Source of the DNA: Acidobacteriota bacterium
Lineage (GTDB): Bacteria > Acidobacteriota > UBA6911 > RPQK01 > JADFOI01
DNA length: 8,259 nt
Reading direction: 5' to 3'
NCBI GenBank assembly: GCA_030624355.1
Contig: JAUXKG010000085.1
Span: forward strand, 1-8,259
Numbering within the stretch: position 1 is the stretch's first letter; each line of letters begins with the position of its first letter. Shown here piece by piece: positions 6,855 to 8,259 of this stretch. The notes beneath the pieces were generated by a model that saw nothing but the letters and a program-made list of their open reading frames with translations, searched no databases and was not told where the DNA came from. The translations under genes and the position numbers were made by a program.

Positions 6855-8259
6855 GTTGGGAACCAGAATCTCTTCTCGCTTACTGTCATAGGCCACCGCA
6901 CCCGGATTGCCGATCATCAGGGAGGGTGTGCCCTCAGGAGCACTGCGAATGGTGCGCAAGGGCGGGGTATCCCCCTGGGCCGTGACAGGATAGGCGGTGG
7001 CCGTGTGATTGCCAAAGTTGGCCACCCACAGCTCGTTGTTTTTAGTGTCCACAAACAGGCCGGTGGGGCTCTTGAGGCCGGTTCGGGGTCCTTTGAGAAT
7101 CCGAACCGGGGCGGTATCTCCGCTGGCCGTTGCCTCGAAGACCAGAATCGAGTCTCCAGCATCGTTGGCGATGAACACTTCACCGCGCTGCCCGTCGACC
7201 GCTATTCCGGTGGGCCAGTTCAACTGGGTTTTGGGGCCTTCAATCACGCGAAGGGGCGGGGTGTTGCCACTGGCCGTCCTCGGGTACACGGAAATGGAGG
7301 GGGGTAAAATCTGGCCCGAGCCGGGAACCGCAAAGTTCCGATCCAGGGGCCAATTGTCCCGGTTGAGCACCCATAGGACTGCATCCCGCCAAATGAACCC
7401 GTCTCCGGCGTTCCTGTCCACCCCATGGACGGAACCATGATTGGTGACAAAGATCAGATCGCGGCTGGTGTCCAGGGCAATTCCGTGGGGATCGGCCAGG
7501 CCAGTCTGATCCCCCTGGATCAGGCGGATAGGAGCCTCTTCCCCACTGGCCGTCTTGCGGAAAACCACCACCGCACTGTCATGCTGAACCGTCAAAAAGA
7601 GCTCCTGGTGCTCTTCGTCCCCGGCGATCCCGAAGGTCCCATGGGGGGTTTCCAGCCTACGATCGGGAGGCACATCGCCCCGTGCCTCGCGGGAGAAGAC
7701 GGGCAGCTCATTCCGTGTGTCATTGTTGACCGCATAAATGTCCCCGCTCCCCTGGTCCAGATAAAGACCGCATTGGAAGGCAATCCTGGTGTTGTCGCCC
7801 GCAATCACACGCTTGGGCTGGGAGATCGCACTAGCAGGAGTATTCTCTCGCCGGTCATAGACCATGATCTGGAAGAGATTTTCATCCGTCACCACCACTT
7901 CATCGCGGAGCATGTCCACGGCAATGGAGCTATATGCGGGATAGGTATCCCGGATGACGCGCAGTGGAGCGGGTTTGGATGGATCGGTGAGTGCCGCCTG
8001 GCCAGAGGGAAGGGCGAACATTCCTAGAGGAAGGCGCTCTGGTTGCAGCGCGGCCCTCATGGTGCTGCTGGGGGGCAGCTGCAGGCAGAGTTCCGGATCC
8101 ATCTCCGGCAGTGGCTGGTAGGCGATCAGCTGGGCCTGGCCTGTGGCGTTGGCCAGGCCCAGCATAGTGAGGCGGGTAAAGTCAAAATCGAAGTCCGAAT
8201 TGAGGAATGAGCATCCTCCCACCAGAGCGACCAGGGCAGTGAGCAGAACAAGCTGGCCG
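6852..8259 (-). CDS. N-terminal part of NHL-like beta-propeller lipoprotein (5' end off the window)
   Basis: The frame is open to the right edge, so the true start lies outside. A GTG at 8222 could be read as a start, but the 12 codons before it encode GQLVLLTALVAL, which joins VGGC to form a lipoprotein signal peptide with lipobox L-V-G-G-C; the Cys is residue 4 counting from that GTG. The mature protein has an acidic, Phe-rich linker (SDFDFDF), a region to about residue 85, then propeller blades whose hydrophobic-x-V-D starts fall near 100, 153, 199, 248, 340, 389 and 443. Most spacings are 46-54; the 92-residue gap reflects an insertion in blade 4. Blades repeat A-S-G-x-x-x-P-x-R-x-I-x-G. 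Such propellers usually bind ligands or proteins, sometimes as lactonases; no catalytic set can be named. It stops at TGA 6852-6854, one strand into a blade. Confidence 0.8.
   Translation of the reverse strand, partial: GQLVLLTALVALVGGCSFLNSDFDFDFTRLTMLGLANATGQAQLIAYQPLPEMDPELCLQLPPSSTMRAALQPERLPLGMFALPSGQAALTDPSKPAPLRVIRDTYPAYSSIAVDMLRDEVVVTDENLFQIMVYDRRENTPASAISQPKRVIAGDNTRIAFQCGLYLDQGSGDIYAVNNDTRNELPVFSREARGDVPPDRRLETPHGTFGIAGDEEHQELFLTVQHDSAVVVFRKTASGEEAPIRLIQGDQTGLADPHGIALDTSRDLIFVTNHGSVHGVDRNAGDGFIWRDAVLWVLNRDNWPLDRNFAVPGSGQILPPSISVYPRTASGNTPPLRVIEGPKTQLNWPTGIAVDGQRGEVFIANDAGDSILVFEATASGDTAPVRILKGPRTGLKSPTGLFVDTKNNELWVANFGNHTATAYPVTAQGDTPPLRTIRSAPEGTPSLMIGNPGAVAYDSKREEILVPN

Noticed and set aside
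1..8259. CRISPR arrays, tRNA or rRNA genes, insertion sequences
   Set aside because: Coding sequence fills nearly all of the window, gaps are under 60 bp, and no matching repeats or transposase motifs were seen.

Overview
The window reads as one tightly packed, leftward (minus-strand) operon fragment from a bacterium of moderately high G+C. Every product with a visible N-terminus carries an export signal. Signal peptides that end just before Q or QQ, a lipoprotein beta-propeller, several secreted YtcJ-like amidohydrolases and a free-standing cohesin domain would fit an Acidobacteriota-like or other uncultured Gram-negative heterotroph. That placement is weak inference; no rRNA or marker gene is present.

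Layout in order of transcription (right to left): (1) A multi-blade NHL-like beta-propeller lipoprotein runs in from beyond the right edge to 6060. It is interrupted at 6852-6854 by an in-frame TGA that sits inside a propeller blade, so it appears as two abutting reading frames, 6852-8259 (5' partial) and 6060-6851. (2) Three tandem paralogous exported amidohydrolases of the Amidohydro_3/YtcJ type lie at 4216-6006, 2387-4174 and 569-2365. The first two transcribed are close relatives with patches of near-identical DNA; the third is more diverged. (3) A small secreted cohesin-domain protein lies at 12-545. Gaps between genes are 21-53 bp and carry Shine-Dalgarno sequences. I see no promoter or convincing terminator; the operon promoter is presumably upstream of base 8259. 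I see no plausible gene on the plus strand.

How the genes may work together (inference): all products should act outside the cytoplasm. The propeller lipoprotein would be membrane-anchored, the three amidohydrolases would act on imported or environmental amide, cyclic or related substrates, and the cohesin would supply protein-protein binding. No dockerin is visible in any of the partners.

The points most worth checking are: the TGA that splits one propeller blade without disturbing the blade period; the apparent loss of conserved metal-site residues in the amidohydrolases, strongest in the two close paralogs; and the mosaic of near-identical segments that suggests gene conversion between those two paralogs.
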